DNA of 64,000 bases from Terracoccus sp. 273MFTsu3.1 (GCF_000383675.1 NZ_KB911825.1:248001-312000), one strand, 5' to 3'; numbered from the stretch's first letter, positions 17,187 to 25,980 are shown. Numbers and translations: made by a program. The notes: generated by a model not told the origin, from the letters alone.

Positions 17187-17876
17187 ATGACCAGCCCCGT
17201 GCCCGTGCTCGTGGCGGTGGCGCACGGCACGTCGTCCGCCGCCGGCCGGTCGGCCATCGGCAGCCTCGTCGCGGCCGTCGCCGCGCGGCGCCCGGACCTC
17301 ACCGTCCGCGCGGCCTTCGTCGACGTGCAGCCCCCGGACCCTGCCGCCGTGCTGTCGTCGCTGCACGACGACGCGCCTGCGCGGCTGGTGCCACTGCTCC
17401 TGTCGGCCGGCTACCACGTCTACGTCGACCTCGCCGAGGCCGCCGCACGAGTGCCCGGCACCACGGTCGCACCGGCCCTCGGCCCCGACGACCGCCTCGC
17501 CGACCTGCTGCGCGACCGGCTCGTGGCAGCCGGGCTGCGCGACGACGACACCGTCGTGCTCGGCGCGGCAGGGTCGTCGCAGGCCTCGGCGGTCGACGAC
17601 TGCGAGCGTGTCGCCGCCGCCCTCGGGCGGCGCCTGGGGCGACCCGTCGTGGCCGGCTACCTGTCGGCCGTGGAGCCGAAGCTCGCCGATGCCGTTGCAG
17701 CACAACGTGTTCCGGGGCGTCGCGTGGTGGTCGCCACCTACCTGCTCGCGCCCGGGTTCTTCGCCGACCTGGCCGGCAGGTCCGGCGCCGACGTCGTGAC
17801 GCCACCGCTCCTGCTGCCCCACGAACCCGCGCCCGAGGCCCTCGTCGACGTCGTCGTCGAGCGCTACCTCAGCTGA
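17187..17876 (+). CDS. cbiX: Sirohydrochlorin chelatase family protein
   Basis: A 229-residue two-repeat CbiX protein. The first half has the metal-binding His in VAVAHGTSS and RLVPLLLSAGYHVYVDL; the second half has VVAGYLSAVEPKLADAV and ATYLLAPGFFADL. It inserts Fe2+ into sirohydrochlorin to make siroheme for NirB; a cobalt role cannot be excluded. It is divergent from cobA-hemD, which place the whole siroheme branch next to the nitrite reductase genes. Its stop overlaps the crcB stop by 8 bases. Confidence 0.88.
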   Translation: MTSPVPVLVAVAHGTSSAAGRSAIGSLVAAVAARRPDLTVRAAFVDVQPPDPAAVLSSLHDDAPARLVPLLLSAGYHVYVDLAEAAARVPGTTVAPALGPDDRLADLLRDRLVAAGLRDDDTVVLGAAGSSQASAVDDCERVAAALGRRLGRPVVAGYLSAVEPKLADAVAAQRVPGRRVVVATYLLAPGFFADLAGRSGADVVTPPLLLPHEPAPEALVDVVVERYLS

Positions 17877-18234
17877 CGAGCGCCCAGGCGCTCCAGGCCG
17901 CGAACAGCCCGAGCGCCACGTTGACGACGACGTTGCCGACGGCGTTACGGCGACGGTTCTCGAGCCACAGCTCCACGGTGTCGGCCGCGAGCGTCGACAG
18001 GGTCGACAGGCCGCCGCAGAAGCCACCGATGAGGACGAGCGACCACGTCGGCCCGAGCTCGGCCCGGGCGGCCACGACGGCCCCACCGACCACCGACGCC
18101 GCGACGTTGGCGGCGAGCACCCCGAAGGGCAGCGGTCGCTTCGACAGCGTCCGCACGAGCCACGTGCGCAGGAGGGCGCCGATCGAGCCGGCTGCCACGG
18201 CGAGCGCCCAGCCCCACCAGGCGACCGCGGTCAC
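17869..18234 (-). CDS. crcB: CrcB/Fluc fluoride channel subunit
   Basis: A 121-residue four-helix membrane protein. It has AGSIGALLRTWLV in helix 1, GVLAANVAASVVGG with the pore Asn in helix 2 and the family motif GGFCGGLSTLSTLAADT in helix 3. The GTG at 18232-18234 overlaps the stop of the upstream crcB in a GTGA arrangement, so the two small subunits are probably made together and form a heterodimeric antiparallel channel. No fluoride riboswitch was recognised upstream. Confidence 0.88.
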   Translation of the reverse strand: MTAVAWWGWALAVAAGSIGALLRTWLVRTLSKRPLPFGVLAANVAASVVGGAVVAARAELGPTWSLVLIGGFCGGLSTLSTLAADTVELWLENRRRNAVGNVVVNVALGLFAAWSAWALVS

Positions 18235-18596
18235 GCGGTCCCCCGGACACCGGCGGTGAGCAGACCACCGAGCCACATGCCCAGCGCGGCGGCGGCCACC
18301 CCGAGGCCGATGCTCGTCAACAGACCGAGCGCGACGGCATACCCGGGGGTGCCGTCGACGAAGGTGATGCTGAGCGCCGAGAAGGACGTCAGCGAGCCGA
18401 GCCCGCCCGAGGCGAGCATCGAGCGGAGCCGGGGCCGCACGGGAAGCCGGACGAGCACCCCGAGCAGGAAGGCGCCGACGACGTTGATGACGCTGATCCG
18501 CGGGTCCCAGCCGACCGCGCCGCTGCCGCCGATCGTCAGGAGCAGCCGTAGCAGGGTGCCCACGGCGCCGCCGAGGGCCACTGCGAACGGGTGCAT
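18231..18596 (-). CDS. crcB: CrcB/Fluc fluoride channel subunit (upstream gene of the pair)
   Basis: A 121-residue four-helix protein starting MHPFAVALGGAVGTLLRLLL. It has the helix-2 Asn in ISVINVVGAFLLGVLV and the helix-3 motif GGLGSLTSFSALSITF. Together with the overlapping downstream gene it forms the paired CrcB arrangement common in Gram-positive bacteria, for fluoride efflux through the cytoplasmic membrane. The upstream ~100 bases show no obvious aptamer. Confidence 0.88.
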   Translation of the reverse strand: MHPFAVALGGAVGTLLRLLLTIGGSGAVGWDPRISVINVVGAFLLGVLVRLPVRPRLRSMLASGGLGSLTSFSALSITFVDGTPGYAVALGLLTSIGLGVAAAALGMWLGGLLTAGVRGTA

Positions 18597-18699
18597 GGCG
18601 CCAGTCTCTCAGCCCGAGCACGGCCGTCCGCGCGAGGCCGCTGTCCGGGCGAGCCGCGACGCGACCGTGCCGGGCAGTCCCCGGCGGGCTCAGGGGTCC

Positions 18700-19329
18700 T
18701 CAGCGGATCGGCAGGCCGAGACCGTGCGCTGTGGCGGCGGCCACGTCGGCAGGAAGCGCCGGCCCGTACGCCGCGTCGACCGGCGCCGACCCGGCACCGG
18801 CGGACGGGCTGCCGAACCACAGGCCCCAGCCCATCCCGTGGAGCGGCTGCGGAACGCCGGGCGTGACGATCGGTCGACCGCCGTCCGGTCCCCACCCGAC
18901 GAGGACCTGCGACCACGCGGCGGCCGGCGCTGCGTGCAGCGTGGGTCGACCCCCGTGACCACCTGCGCCGCCACCCGTGTGACCAGTCGTCTGACCGTCG
19001 CTTGTGGGAGCGGCAGCACCACCGCCACCGACGCTGTGGTGCGACCCTCCGTCTCCGACGGACGTGCCGCTCGAGCGGTGCTGGAGGTCGGCGTTGTCGT
19101 GCAGGCGTCGTGACAGCCGGTCGAACTCCGTGCTGATCCGCGTGAGGTCGTGCTCGACCCGCCGCCACCGTTCGACGAGGTGCTGCAGGTCCGGCCCGTG
19201 CCAGGCCCCCTGCATCGTCGACACGGCTCGCTGCCCACGCGCGCGGACGACGTCGACCTCACGGCCGAACGACGCCATCCGGCCCGCCGAGTCGCGCAGC
19301 GCGTCGACGTCAGCACCCTTCGAGAACAC
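18700..19329 (-). CDS. WXG100-like protein with Gly/His-rich C-terminal extension
   Basis: A 209-residue protein. The first ~80 residues are predicted helical, with a central W43-H-G45 turn in MQGAWHGPDLQHL flanked by two helices, as in WXG100/ESX-type proteins. The next ~40 residues are Gly/His/Ser-rich and the remainder is Gly/Pro/Trp-rich (WSQVLVGWGPDGG, GWGLWFGSP). There is no signal peptide. GTG at 19327-19329 follows GAAGGGAG. No EccC/EccD-type secretion genes are nearby. It could be a secreted effector or a surface-associated structural protein; the function is unknown. Confidence 0.72.
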   Translation of the reverse strand: MFSKGADVDALRDSAGRMASFGREVDVVRARGQRAVSTMQGAWHGPDLQHLVERWRRVEHDLTRISTEFDRLSRRLHDNADLQHRSSGTSVGDGGSHHSVGGGGAAAPTSDGQTTGHTGGGAGGHGGRPTLHAAPAAAWSQVLVGWGPDGGRPIVTPGVPQPLHGMGWGLWFGSPSAGAGSAPVDAAYGPALPADVAAATAHGLGLPIR

Positions 19330-19451
19330 AGATCTCCCTTCACCCCTGCACACCGGGCCCATCCTCACCTGCCGGCGCCGCCCCGTGCAATGGGGAGCCC
19401 TCCCCGCTTCCACGGCATACTCGGAGCGTCCCGCCCACCGCCGGAGAAGGT

Positions 19452-20105
19452 ATGTGGCTGAGCCCGCCGCGTCGCTACCTCACCCTCGCGTCCCCGGCCT
19501 CCGCCGAGCTCGAGGTGAAGCGCTCACGCTTCCTCTGCGACGTGGCGCCGGTGGCGTCCGAGGAGGACGCCAGGGCGTTCATCGAGACGGTGCGGTCGGC
19601 CACGCGGGACGCGGGGCACCACTGCACCGCGTTCGTGCTCGGGCCCGATGGCGACACCCAGCGCAGCAACGACGACGGCGAGCCCTCGGGGACGGCCGGC
19701 GCGCCAATGCTCGACGTCCTGCGCGGTCGCGCCCTGACGGACGTCGTGGCCGTCGTGACCCGGTGGTTCGGTGGCACCCTGCTCGGCACCGGAGGTCTCA
19801 TCCGCGCGTACGGTGACGCCGTCACCTCCGCCGTCGACGCGGCGACGCCCGTGGCCTACGCGCTGCGCGACGGGCTCGTCGTGACCGTCGGGAGCGCCGA
19901 CGCGCCGCGCGTCGAGAACGCGCTGCGCGGCCACCCCGGGTGTGCCGTCACGTCGACGACGTGGGGAGCGACCGGCATCGTCCTCGCCCTCGCGGTCGAG
20001 CCCGGCACCAGCGACTCCGTGCGCGGGCTCGTCGGCGCCCTCACCGCAGGCGCGGGAGAGGTCACGGGCGGACCCGGGTCGTGGGTCCGGGTCCCGACGC
20101 GGTAG
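19452..20105 (+). CDS. YigZ/IMPACT family protein
   Basis: A 217-residue protein of the UPF0029/IMPACT family. It has the conserved core KRSRFLCDVAPV...ATRDAGHHCTAFVLG...QRSNDDGEPSGTAG...VTRWFGGTLLGTGGLIRAYG. The C-terminal ~65 residues match the DUF1949 ferredoxin-like domain. In eukaryotes IMPACT modulates GCN2; the bacterial role is not established, and links to translation control are only suggested. The start has GGAGAAGG just upstream. Confidence 0.9.
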   Translation: MWLSPPRRYLTLASPASAELEVKRSRFLCDVAPVASEEDARAFIETVRSATRDAGHHCTAFVLGPDGDTQRSNDDGEPSGTAGAPMLDVLRGRALTDVVAVVTRWFGGTLLGTGGLIRAYGDAVTSAVDAATPVAYALRDGLVVTVGSADAPRVENALRGHPGCAVTSTTWGATGIVLALAVEPGTSDSVRGLVGALTAGAGEVTGGPGSWVRVPTR

Positions 20106-20114
20106 TCGTCCCCT

Positions 20115-20158
20115 TGCCGGTCCCGCCGGTCCCCACCGGTCCCCGCCGGTCCCGCCGA
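20115..20158. repeat. Short direct repeats of (G)CCGGTCCC
   Basis: Four to five imperfect copies of CCGGTCCC spaced 9-10 bases apart lie between yigZ and the HhH-GPD gene. The CCGG cores can pair with one another. Probably simple-sequence expansion; it might weakly terminate transcription from yigZ. Confidence 0.5.
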
Positions 20159-20188
20159 CAGCCGACGGACGCGTGAGACCATGCCTGC

Positions 20189-20761
20189 ATGGGCTTCCAG
20201 ATCGCCAACGAACCAGCCGCTGACCAGGTCCTCGACGAGTACCCGTTCGCCGTCGTCGTCGGGATGATGCTCGACCAGCAGTACGGCATGGAGCACGCGT
20301 TCCGCGGCGGCTACAAGGTGCTGAGCCGCTTCGGCACGCTCGACCCGGCTGCGATCGCCGCCGCGGACCCCGCAGAGTTCAAGGCCATGGCGAGCACCCC
20401 ACCGGCCATCCACCGTTTCCCCGGCTCGATGGCGGCCCGCTTGCAGGAGCTCGCCGCCCTCGTCGAGGATCGCTACGACGGCGACGTGACCCGGCTCTGG
20501 ACCGAGGCGACGACCGGCAAGGAGCTGCTCAAGCGGGTCCAGGAGCTGCCGGGCTTCGGCAAGCAGAAGTCGCAGATCTTCGTCGCGCTGCTCGCCAAGC
20601 AGCTCGGTGTCCGGCCCGAGGGCTGGGAGGCCGTCGCCGGTGACTACGCGCTCGACGGATACCGCTCGGTGGCCGACGTCGTCGACGGCGACTCCCTCCT
20701 CAAGGTGCGGGAGTTCAAGCAGGCCAAGAAGGCCGAGGCCAAGGCCAAGCAGGACGCCTGA
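20189..20761 (+). CDS. HhH-GPD-type base-excision repair protein, uncharacterised subfamily
   Basis: A 190-residue protein of the HhH-GPD superfamily found widely in actinobacteria. The helix-hairpin-helix is LPGFGKQKSQIFVALLAKQ near residue 125, and the early segment FAVVVGMMLDQQYGMEHAF fits the glycosylase fold. The canonical catalytic Lys/Asp pair of EndoIII is not clearly present, so the activity may be on an unusual lesion or lost. A short basic KKAEAKAK tail ends the protein. A strong terminator follows. Confidence 0.82.
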   Translation: MGFQIANEPAADQVLDEYPFAVVVGMMLDQQYGMEHAFRGGYKVLSRFGTLDPAAIAAADPAEFKAMASTPPAIHRFPGSMAARLQELAALVEDRYDGDVTRLWTEATTGKELLKRVQELPGFGKQKSQIFVALLAKQLGVRPEGWEAVAGDYALDGYRSVADVVDGDSLLKVREFKQAKKAEAKAKQDA

Positions 20762-20777
20762 GCCGCAACACTTTTCG

Positions 20778-20830
20778 CACGTATGCCGCTGGGCTCGCTT
20801 CTCATGGAAGCGAGCCCAGCGGCATACGTG
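20778..20830. terminator. Strong bidirectional hairpin terminator containing the GTATGCC motif
   Basis: A perfect 23-bp inverted repeat (20778-20800 with 20808-20830) with a 7-base loop lies between the convergent HhH-GPD and cbs genes. TTTT precedes the left arm. Each arm carries one copy of the over-represented GTATGCC/GGCATAC heptamer. Confidence 0.9.
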
Positions 20831-20854
20831 GTCTCAGGCAGCGCCTGACGGAGG

Positions 20855-22225
20855 TCAGTCGGCGAGGAAGCCGAGGAGGTCGGCCCGCGTCAGCACGCCG
20901 ATCGGCTTGCCGTCCTCGACGACGAGGATCGCGTCGGACTCCTCGAGCTCCTTGCGCGCGGCCGAGACGGGCGAGCCGGCACCGACGAGGGGCAGGCCCT
21001 TCTCCATGTGCTTCTCGACGGAGTCGGCGAGGTGTGCCTGACCGGTGAAGAGCGCCGCCAGCAGGGCCCGCTCGCTGACGGAACCGGCGACCTCGCCGGA
21101 CATGACGGGCGGCTCGGCCTTGACGACCGGCATCTGCGAGACGCCGTACTCGCGCAGGATCTGCACCGCGTCGCGGATCGTCTCGTTGGGGTGGGTGTGC
21201 ACGAGGGCCGGCATGTCACCGGACTTGCCGTGGAGCACGGACCCGACGGTCGCCTCGGTGTGGTCGTTGAGGAAGCCGTAGGAGTGCATCCACTCGTCGT
21301 TGAAGATCTTGCTCATGTAGCCGCGGCCCGAGTCGGGCAGCAGCACGACCATGACGGCGTCCTCGGGCAGGTCCTTCGCGGCGCGCAGCGCGGCCACGAC
21401 GGCCATGCCGCACGAGCCGCCGACAAGGAGGCCCTCCTCGCGGGCGAGGCGGCGCGTCATCTCGAAGGAGTCGGCGTCGCTGACGGCGATGACGTCGTCG
21501 ACGACCGACGGGTCGTACGCGCCCGGCCAGAAGTCCTCACCGACGCCCTCGACGAGGTAGGGGCGGCCCGTGCCGCCGGAGTAGACGGACCCCTCCGGGT
21601 CAGCCGCGATGATGCGCACCGCGCCGTCGCTGACCTCCTTGAGGTACTTGCCGGTGCCGCTGATCGTGCCGCCCGTGCCGGCGCCCGCGACGAAGTGCGT
21701 GATGCGCCCGTCGGTGTCGCGCCAGATCTCGGGTCCGGTCGTCAGGTAGTGGCTGTTCGGCCCCTCGGGGTTGTAGTACTGGTTCGGCTTCCAGGCCCCG
21801 TCGATCTCGCGGACGAGCCGGTCGGAGACGGAGTAGTAGGAGTCGGGGTGCTCGGGCTCGACGGCCGTCGGGCAGACGACGACCTCGGCGCCGTAGGCCT
21901 TGAGCACGTCGCGCTTGTCCTGGCTCACCTTGTCGGGGCAGACGAACACGCAGTGGTAGCCGCGGCGCTGCGCCACGAGGGCCAGACCGACACCGGTGTT
22001 GCCGCTCGTCGGCTCGACGATGGTGCCGCCGGGCTGGAGCAGGCCGTCGCGCTCGGCGGCCTCGACCATGCGCAGGGCGATGCGGTCCTTCACCGAGCCG
22101 CCGGGGTTGAAGTACTCGACCTTCGCCAGCACCGTGCACCTCACCCCCGCGTCCGCGACGACGGAGCCGAGCTTGACCAGGGGCGTGTTGCCGACGAGGT
22201 CGGCGACGTTCTCTGCGTACTTCAC
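20855..22225 (-). CDS. cbs: Cystathionine beta-synthase
   Basis: A 456-residue PLP enzyme. The fold-type II core has the PLP Lys46 in NPGGSVKDR, the substrate loop PTSGNTGVGLA and the phosphate-binding GTGGTISGTGKY. Residues ~330-456 are a pair of CBS domains. It condenses homocysteine with serine in transsulfuration. A cysteine synthase activity is an alternative, but the C-terminal CBS pair and sequence (YFNPGGSVKDRIALRM) fit actinobacterial Cbs. It is a single gene; a strong terminator is shared with the convergent gene. Confidence 0.93.
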   Translation of the reverse strand: MKYAENVADLVGNTPLVKLGSVVADAGVRCTVLAKVEYFNPGGSVKDRIALRMVEAAERDGLLQPGGTIVEPTSGNTGVGLALVAQRRGYHCVFVCPDKVSQDKRDVLKAYGAEVVVCPTAVEPEHPDSYYSVSDRLVREIDGAWKPNQYYNPEGPNSHYLTTGPEIWRDTDGRITHFVAGAGTGGTISGTGKYLKEVSDGAVRIIAADPEGSVYSGGTGRPYLVEGVGEDFWPGAYDPSVVDDVIAVSDADSFEMTRRLAREEGLLVGGSCGMAVVAALRAAKDLPEDAVMVVLLPDSGRGYMSKIFNDEWMHSYGFLNDHTEATVGSVLHGKSGDMPALVHTHPNETIRDAVQILREYGVSQMPVVKAEPPVMSGEVAGSVSERALLAALFTGQAHLADSVEKHMEKGLPLVGAGSPVSAARKELEESDAILVVEDGKPIGVLTRADLLGFLAD

Positions 22226-22381
22226 GCGTCCATCCTAGGAGGGCCGTCCCACGGTCCGAGACACGCGGGTGCCCGGCACCGCGCCCGAAGGACGTGCGAA
22301 GCGGCACGGAGCGTCCGGCCCGGGCGTTACCGTGGTGGACCCGGTCGAGCAGCTCGACACGGCACTGGAAGGGGGTCCGGC

Positions 22382-23611
22382 ATGGGGCGTGCACGACGCG
22401 CGCGCAAGATCGCCCAGGCGGCGGCCTACGGCGGCGGGATGGGAGTCGCCGGTCTCGGCGCGCTCGGGGCCCTCGGCTACGGCATCCTGCGCGGCGAGGC
22501 GATGATGGCCCGGCGGATCGTGGGCCAGCACTTCGAGGGCGCGCCGTCCGACAGCGGCACCTACGGGTCCGGCTCGGGGTCGCCGTTGCGGTTCCTCGTG
22601 CTCGGCGACTCGACCGGGGTCGGGATGGGCGCCGAACACCCCCACCAGACCGTCGGGGCGACGATCGCGAGCGGCGTCGCCGCCTTCAGCGGCCGCCCCG
22701 TCGAGCTGACCAACGTGGCCGTCATCGGCGCCGAGTCGACCGGCCTCGACGAGCAGCTCGAGCGCGGCCTCGCGGCCGTCCCCCAGCCCGACGTGGCCGT
22801 CATCCTGGTCGGTGCCAACGACGTGACCCACCGCATCGACCGCTCGATCGCCGTGCGCCACCTCGAGATGGCCGTGTGCGGCCTCCGGGAGGCCGGGGCC
22901 GAGGTCGTCGTCGGCACGTGCCCCGACCTCGGGGCCATCCAGCCCGTGCCGCAGCCGCTGCGCCTCCTCGCCCGCCGCTGGTCGCGCGACCTCGCGGCGG
23001 CCCAGACCGTCGCGGTCGTCGAGGCGGGCGGGCGCGCCGTGTCGGTCGGCGACCTGCTCAGCGAGGCGTTCTCGGCCGAGCCGCACGTCATGTTCAGCAA
23101 GGACCGCTTCCACCCGAGCCCGGCCGGCTACGCCCGCGTCGCCGCCGCCCTGCTCCCGACGGTGAGCGCGGCGCTCGACCTCTTCGGCGAGGGCAGCACG
23201 CCCGCCGAGCCCAACCTGCGGCGCGGCGAGAGCGTCGGCCCCCTGGCCGTGGCCGCGACCAAGGCGGTGACCCAGCCGGGCACCGAGGTGGCTCCGGCCG
23301 AGGTCGGCGGTCAGGCGCGCGGGGCCCACGGTCGCTGGGCCGTCCTGCTGCACCGCATCCGACCCACCGTGCCCTTGCCGGCACTGCCGGCACTGCCGGC
23401 ACCGCCGGGCCGACCCGCAGCCCCGTCGGCGGCCCCCGCCTCCGACGCGAGCGCGCCGGACGCCGGGACGACCTCCGGGACGGCATACGCCCTCGGTGAC
23501 GTGGACCCGGCCCCGACGGAGGACACCGACCGGACCGACTCCGCCCACCACGCCGGCGGCACCGACGAGCGGCCGGCCGGTGGCCGGGCCGAGGACCCCG
23601 TCCTGCACTGA
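22382..23611 (+). CDS. Secreted or membrane-anchored SGNH/GDSL hydrolase with Pro/Ala-rich tail
   Basis: A 409-residue protein. A membrane segment (about 15-36) is followed by an SGNH hydrolase domain: block I LGDSTGVGMG with Ser77, block III GANDVTH and block V DRFHPSPAGY. After residue ~280 the protein becomes Pro/Ala/Asp-rich with a repeated LPALPA element and no domain. The ATG at 22382 follows GGAAGGGGG. The substrate is unknown; a cell-surface esterase or deacetylase is most likely. It is convergent with a lipoprotein gene across a terminator. Confidence 0.87.
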   Translation: MGRARRARKIAQAAAYGGGMGVAGLGALGALGYGILRGEAMMARRIVGQHFEGAPSDSGTYGSGSGSPLRFLVLGDSTGVGMGAEHPHQTVGATIASGVAAFSGRPVELTNVAVIGAESTGLDEQLERGLAAVPQPDVAVILVGANDVTHRIDRSIAVRHLEMAVCGLREAGAEVVVGTCPDLGAIQPVPQPLRLLARRWSRDLAAAQTVAVVEAGGRAVSVGDLLSEAFSAEPHVMFSKDRFHPSPAGYARVAAALLPTVSAALDLFGEGSTPAEPNLRRGESVGPLAVAATKAVTQPGTEVAPAEVGGQARGAHGRWAVLLHRIRPTVPLPALPALPAPPGRPAAPSAAPASDASAPDAGTTSGTAYALGDVDPAPTEDTDRTDSAHHAGGTDERPAGGRAEDPVLH

Positions 23612-23623
23612 CCGGGACAGGCG

Positions 23624-23657
23624 GAAGGGGCCGCCCGCTGGTGCGGACGGCCCCTTC
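23624..23657. terminator. Bidirectional terminator hairpin
   Basis: GAAGGGGCCG (23624-23633) pairs with CGGCCCCTTC (23648-23657) across a 14-base loop between the convergent SGNH hydrolase and lipoprotein genes. Confidence 0.8.
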
Positions 23658-23672
23658 GCTGCGTGGACGAGC

Positions 23673-24434
23673 TCAGCTGATCTTCATGATCTGGCTGGCA
23701 TCGGGCGCCTTGATGCCGAGGTCGGCGTTCCACTGCGAGAAGTCGAGCTGACCGGGGCTCGTCGAGGAGCCGGTGAAGCGCACGACCTCGGACTTGTCCT
23801 TCGAGACGTAGAGCGCGCCCTCCGACTTGCCCTTCTTGTCGGTGAGGACCCAGCAGTCCACGCCGCCGACGTTCTCGCTCGCGACGTCGGTGGCCAGCTG
23901 CTGGGGCGTGACCGCGCCGAAGGCCTTCTCGAGGAAGCTCTTGAGGCTGAGGCTCTGGGTCATCGAGCCGGCCGAGGACGGCGCCTTGATGAACTTGTCG
24001 CCGGCGTTCTGCACCGACGTCGGAGCGCCCTGCTTCTTCCAGAAGGTCGCGTCGCCCTGGATGTAGACGCCGTCTGCGACGGAGATGACGCGTGCCTTGC
24101 CGTCGCCCTCCATCTCGATGGCGATGTCGGCGGTCTTGCCGTCGCTCGTGCCCTTGAAGTCGATCTTGATCGTCTTGCCGCTCTGGTCGACCTGGCCGAC
24201 GAAGGCGCCCGACGTCGCGGCGAGCGCGTTCGTCTTGGCCTTGTCGAGGATCTCCGACGCCTTGGGGGCGTCGGTGGCGGCGGACGTGGACGAGCTCGCC
24301 GAGGCGGCCGGCGTCGACGCGCTCGCGCCGGTGGAGCCGGTGGCGGGCGTCTCGGACTTCGAGCACGCGGCGGCGCCGAGGCTGATCGCGATCGCGCCGG
24401 ACACGGCGACGACGCGGGTCGTGAAGGTCTTCAT
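23673..24434 (-). CDS. LppX/LprG-like lipoprotein
   Basis: A 253-residue lipoprotein. The signal peptide MKTFTTRVVAVSGAIAISLG ends in AAAC with the modified Cys near residue 24, followed by a Ser/Ala/Thr-rich linker. The rest, from SEILDKAKTNALAATSGAFVGQV to the C-terminus, resembles the LppX_LprAFG half-barrel that carries lipids in mycobacteria (GVYIQGDATFWKK; VDCWVLTDKKG). It is likely a periplasm-facing lipid or cell-wall carrier. The ATG at 24432-24434 is chosen for the signal peptide; a frame start at 24515 is rejected. Confidence 0.82.
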   Translation of the reverse strand: MKTFTTRVVAVSGAIAISLGAAACSKSETPATGSTGASASTPAASASSSTSAATDAPKASEILDKAKTNALAATSGAFVGQVDQSGKTIKIDFKGTSDGKTADIAIEMEGDGKARVISVADGVYIQGDATFWKKQGAPTSVQNAGDKFIKAPSSAGSMTQSLSLKSFLEKAFGAVTPQQLATDVASENVGGVDCWVLTDKKGKSEGALYVSKDKSEVVRFTGSSTSPGQLDFSQWNADLGIKAPDASQIMKIS

Positions 24435-24686
24435 GGTGGGCGTGCCCCCTGATCGTCGGAGGGTCCGGCGTGAGCGTCCGGACCCGGCCGGCGCGTGGAG
24501 GCGCCGACAACTCATCCACCCTAGCGGTCGCGTGAGCGGACCTCGGAGTCGTACCCGCTGGGCGGGCGGCGTCCTCGGAGCGGTCTGGCGGGGCGGAGCG
24601 GACCGAGCGTACGCGTGGGGTGGGCGAGACGCACGTCATGGCCGGTGGCCTGTCCAACCGGTGCGAGGACGTCCTACCATCGTGGG

Positions 24687-24706
24687 GACTGAGCAAGCGC
24701 TTAGTC
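24687..24706. promoter_or_regulatory. Dyad operator upstream of the thiolase gene
   Basis: GACTGAGCAAGCGCTTAGTC contains GACT/AGTC outer arms and an inner perfect palindrome AAGCGCTT (24695-24702), about 50 bp before the thiolase start. Such dyads are typical for TetR-type fatty-acid regulators in actinobacteria. The rest of the 320-base gap 24435-24756 shows no gene. Confidence 0.55.
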
Positions 24707-24756
24707 GCCCGTCGCACCGCCGCGCGGGCCGTCGATGCTGCACCAGGAGATCCCCC

Positions 24757-25980
24757 GTGACCGAAGCCGTCATCGTCTCGACCGCCCGCTCGCCGTTCGG
24801 CCGGGCCTTCAAGGGCTCGCTCAAGGAGGTCCGTCCCGACGACCTCGCCGCCACGGTCATCCAGGCCGCGCTCGACAAGGTGCCCGCGCTCGACAAGCGC
24901 CTCGTCGAGGACCTCTACCTCGGCTGCGCCGAGCCCTCGGGCCGGCACGGCTCCAACATGGCCAAGGTCGTCGCCACGCTCCTCGACATCGACGCGACCC
25001 CTGCCGCGACGATCAACCGCTTCTGCGCCTCCTCGGCCCAGACGACGCGGATGGCCTTCCACGCGATCAAGGCCGGCGAGGGCGACATCTTCGTCTCGGC
25101 CGGTGTCGAGTGCGTCTCGCAGTACACCGACTGGGCCGGCGCCGGTGGCGCCAAGGAGGACCAGCAGAACGGCCGCTTCGCCGATGCCCAGGCCCGCACC
25201 AAGCGCATCGCCGAGACGAACGAGACGTGGACCGACCCCCGCGAGGAGGGCCTGCTCCCCGACATCTACATCGCGATGGGCCAGACGGCCGAGAACGTCG
25301 CGACGGCCTACGGCATCTCGCGTGAGCGCCAGGACGAGTGGGGCGTCACGAGCCAGAACCGCGCCGAGGCCGCCATCGGCCGCGGCTTCTTCGACTGGGA
25401 GATCACCCCCGTCACGACGCCCGACGGTACGGTCGTGAGCAAGGACGACGGACCCCGCGCCGGTGTCACCCTCGAGGCCGTCCAGGGCCTCAACCCCGTC
25501 TTCCGCCAGCAGGGCACCGTCACGGCCGGCAACTGCTGCCCGCTCAACGACGGCGCCGCGGCGCTCGTCATCATGAGCGACACCAAGGCCAAGGAGCTCG
25601 GCCTCGAGCCGCTCGCCCGCGTCGTCTCGACGGCCGCGACGGGGCTCTCCCCCGAGATCATGGGTCTCGGCCCGGTCGACGCGACGAACCTCGCGCTCAA
25701 GCGGGCCGGCCTGTCGATCGGCGACATCGACCTCTACGAGATCAACGAGGCGTTCGCCGCGCAGGTCATCGGGTCGGCCGACCAGATCGGCATGGACTAC
25801 GACAAGCTCAACGTCAACGGCGGTGCCATCGCGATCGGCCACCCGTTCGGCGCCACCGGAGCCCGCATCACCGGCACGCTCATCAACGCGCTCCGCGAGC
25901 GCGACGGCCAGTTCGGCCTCGAGACGATGTGCGTCGGCGGCGGCCAGGGCATGGCCGTCATCTTCGAGCGCCTCAGCTGA
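24757..25980 (+). CDS. Acetyl-CoA C-acyltransferase (thiolase)
   Basis: A 407-residue thiolase of usual length. The acyl-accepting Cys is Cys90 in INRFCASSAQ; C-terminal motifs are NVNGGAIAIGHPFGATG with the catalytic His and CVGGGQGMAVIFER with the second Cys. It catalyses the last step of beta-oxidation or acetoacetyl-CoA formation. GTG at 24757 follows AGGAGA. A TetR-like dyad upstream suggests fatty-acid-responsive control. There is no partner FadB gene here. Likely a FadA-type enzyme, but chain length specificity is not visible. Confidence 0.92.
   Translation: MTEAVIVSTARSPFGRAFKGSLKEVRPDDLAATVIQAALDKVPALDKRLVEDLYLGCAEPSGRHGSNMAKVVATLLDIDATPAATINRFCASSAQTTRMAFHAIKAGEGDIFVSAGVECVSQYTDWAGAGGAKEDQQNGRFADAQARTKRIAETNETWTDPREEGLLPDIYIAMGQTAENVATAYGISRERQDEWGVTSQNRAEAAIGRGFFDWEITPVTTPDGTVVSKDDGPRAGVTLEAVQGLNPVFRQQGTVTAGNCCPLNDGAAALVIMSDTKAKELGLEPLARVVSTAATGLSPEIMGLGPVDATNLALKRAGLSIGDIDLYEINEAFAAQVIGSADQIGMDYDKLNVNGGAIAIGHPFGATGARITGTLINALRERDGQFGLETMCVGGGQGMAVIFERLS

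Noticed and set aside
18597-18699. Fluoride riboswitch before the crcB pair
   Set aside because: I could not find the conserved crcB-motif elements in this stretch.
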